Shown: one piece after another, positions 62,925 to 64,000 of the stretch
How the letters are laid out: each line of letters opens with the position of its first letter
How positions within the stretch are numbered: the first letter of the stretch is position 1
Source: Paludibacteraceae bacterium
Lineage (GTDB): Bacteria > Bacteroidota > Bacteroidia > Bacteroidales > Paludibacteraceae
Direction: 5' to 3'
DNA: 64,000 nt
Assembly (NCBI GenBank): GCA_016285885.1
Contig: JAEERP010000010.1
Coordinates: 1 to 64,000 of the forward strand
Program-made: the position numbers and the translations under genes
The notes under the pieces: model-generated
Told to the model about the DNA's origin: nothing
Seen by the model: the letters and a program-made list of their open reading frames with translations, nothing else
The model's database searches: none

Positions 62925-64000
62925 TTATTTCACGATTAAGCTTTTGCTGGAGACGAATCCGTTGGCCTGCATCACGTAGTGGTAGATGCCACTTGCGAGA
63001 CCATCCACGGAGAATTCAGCCTTATATGAGCCTGCGCTGAAATCATCTGAAACGACATCCATCACCTTCAGACCCAACTCATTGTAAAGGGCAATGGAGA
63101 CGAATGTGTTATCGGCGATGGAGAACTCGATGCTAGTCTCGTCGGATGTCGGGTTCGGCATGTTTTGAGACAGGGAGTAGCCTTCCATGAGGACGTTCTC
63201 AACACCGCTGGTGCTACCGCAACCGTTGTTCACGATCTTATGTCCGCCCCAGTCGTATTTTCCGGAGCTATGGTTGCTACTTACACTGCTGGTACGTATC
63301 TTCGTGTTCTGCGAATTGTCGCCATAGAGGAATTTGTTGATGAACGCTTGCGCAGCTTTGTTTTGACTGCTGGAAGCTTGGCAGTGCTCATGTCCACCTT
63401 CAATCACATAGCCGAATCTGTCCTCGATGCCCATGGCTTTCCACACCTCCTCGGCAGCCTTCAGGGAGGCGATGCCGGCAGGGTCGCCCAACCACTCATA
63501 GTTTGGATTTCCGAATGCCAGGAACGCACGTGGAGCACACATGGCGATCAGTTCATGATGGTCGTATGGCAACTTGTCGATCTGTGATTGGAAATTGCTC
63601 TTGAAGCTGTTGAGGAACCAGTCGTAGTTGGTGTTGGATATACCTTCAATACTAGTACCGATTTCAGAACTTACACGCCATGCGTTGACACCTCCACCAC
63701 CTGATTCTTGTGCGATTGTCAGTGTCACACGTTCGTCGAACGCTCCTGCGAACAGCGCCATCTTTCCTGCGTAAGAGCAACCAGTTACAGCAATATGTCC
63801 CATATCAGCTTTCAGCTTACCTTCTTCAGCCAATTTTTGGAGTCCATCAATCAAACGGCTGATACCCCAAGACCATGCGCAATAGTCTGCCTTTGTGTTG
63901 AATGTCCCAGGATAGAACTTGTAGAATGGATCGTTTTGGCTTCTTCCGCCACCACCGAATCCTGAATTATATTCAGCGATTTGTGTGTGTGTGAATGGCA
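62925..64000 (-). CDS. CE15 glucuronoyl esterase with T9SS sorting domain, 5' end outside the window
   Basis: The frame is open to the window edge and covers 357 residues plus two bases. It is identical in protein and DNA to residues 645-1001 of the neighbouring GH11-CBM6-CE15 protein, including GCSYAGK, QESGGG, GGHEHC and the T9SS domain. An internal ATG at 63854 is not a real start, because coding continues upstream in the same frame. Whether GH11 and CBM6 are also present cannot be seen. The 3' flank and terminator differ from those of copy A. Confidence 0.88.
   Translation of the reverse strand, partial: PFTHTQIAEYNSGFGGGGRSQNDPFYKFYPGTFNTKADYCAWSWGISRLIDGLQKLAEEGKLKADMGHIAVTGCSYAGKMALFAGAFDERVTLTIAQESGGGGVNAWRVSSEIGTSIEGISNTNYDWFLNSFKSNFQSQIDKLPYDHHELIAMCAPRAFLAFGNPNYEWLGDPAGIASLKAAEEVWKAMGIEDRFGYVIEGGHEHCQASSSQNKAAQAFINKFLYGDNSQNTKIRTSSVSSNHSSGKYDWGGHKIVNNGCGSTSGVENVLMEGYSLSQNMPNPTSDETSIEFSIADNTFVSIALYNELGLKVMDVVSDDFSAGSYKAEFSVDGLASGIYHYVMQANGFVSSKSLIVK
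62925..64000 (-). repeat. Copy B of a 1,076-bp perfect direct repeat
   Basis: Matches 59458-60533 from the first base of the stop codon to the window end; the repeat may continue beyond. Confidence 0.9.

Overview
The window reads as chromosomal DNA of a plant-polysaccharide-degrading member of the Bacteroidetes, probably order Bacteroidales. Several signs agree. Many promoters carry the Bacteroides-type -7 box TAnnTTTG, often with TTTG about 20 bp upstream. Leaders are A-rich without clear Shine-Dalgarno sites. The tmRNA tag ends GENNFALAA. Four gene products end in type IX secretion (T9SS) type A C-terminal sorting domains, and the fumarate reductase operon has the three-gene cytochrome b type. 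The species cannot be named from sequence alone.

Left end (1-6.5 kb, minus strand): a two-gene unit made of a T9SS-sorted lamin-tail-domain protein and a very large SpvB / FG-GAP / RHS polymorphic toxin whose C-terminal toxin tip lies outside the window. Its leader holds a 10-bp inverted repeat and an intrinsic-terminator-like hairpin just before the first gene.

Core block (6.7-54 kb): proA and an AddB-like nuclease; a PAP2-like membrane protein and rpoN on the opposite strand; an M13 peptidase; purH followed by the rod-shape operon mreBCD-mrdA-mrdB; tmRNA; a lipoprotein; rimO and ftsY; a three-gene polysaccharide module (flippase, EpsG-like polymerase, O-antigen-ligase-like protein); an AddA-like helicase/nuclease that probably pairs with the distant AddB; mnmG-uvrC-dtd-U32-dus; polA; a polyprenyl synthase; nadA-mazG-deoC; frdCAB; a tandem pair of OmpA-domain proteins with a novel-looking four-cysteine N-terminus; a DMT permease; and a META-domain lipoprotein. 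Two parS-like ParB sites, one a perfect 16-bp palindrome, flank dus and suggest that the chromosome origin domain is near.

Right end (55-64 kb, minus strand): a xylan-degradation cluster. One protein is GH11-GH11-CBM6-GH8-T9SS, a second is GH11-CBM6-CE15-T9SS, and a third gene at the window edge is identical to the second over at least 1,076 bp from the stop codon inward. Together these would cut xylan internally, trim oligosaccharides and break glucuronoyl ester bonds to lignin at the cell surface.

No tRNA, rRNA, CRISPR array, insertion sequence or prophage was seen.
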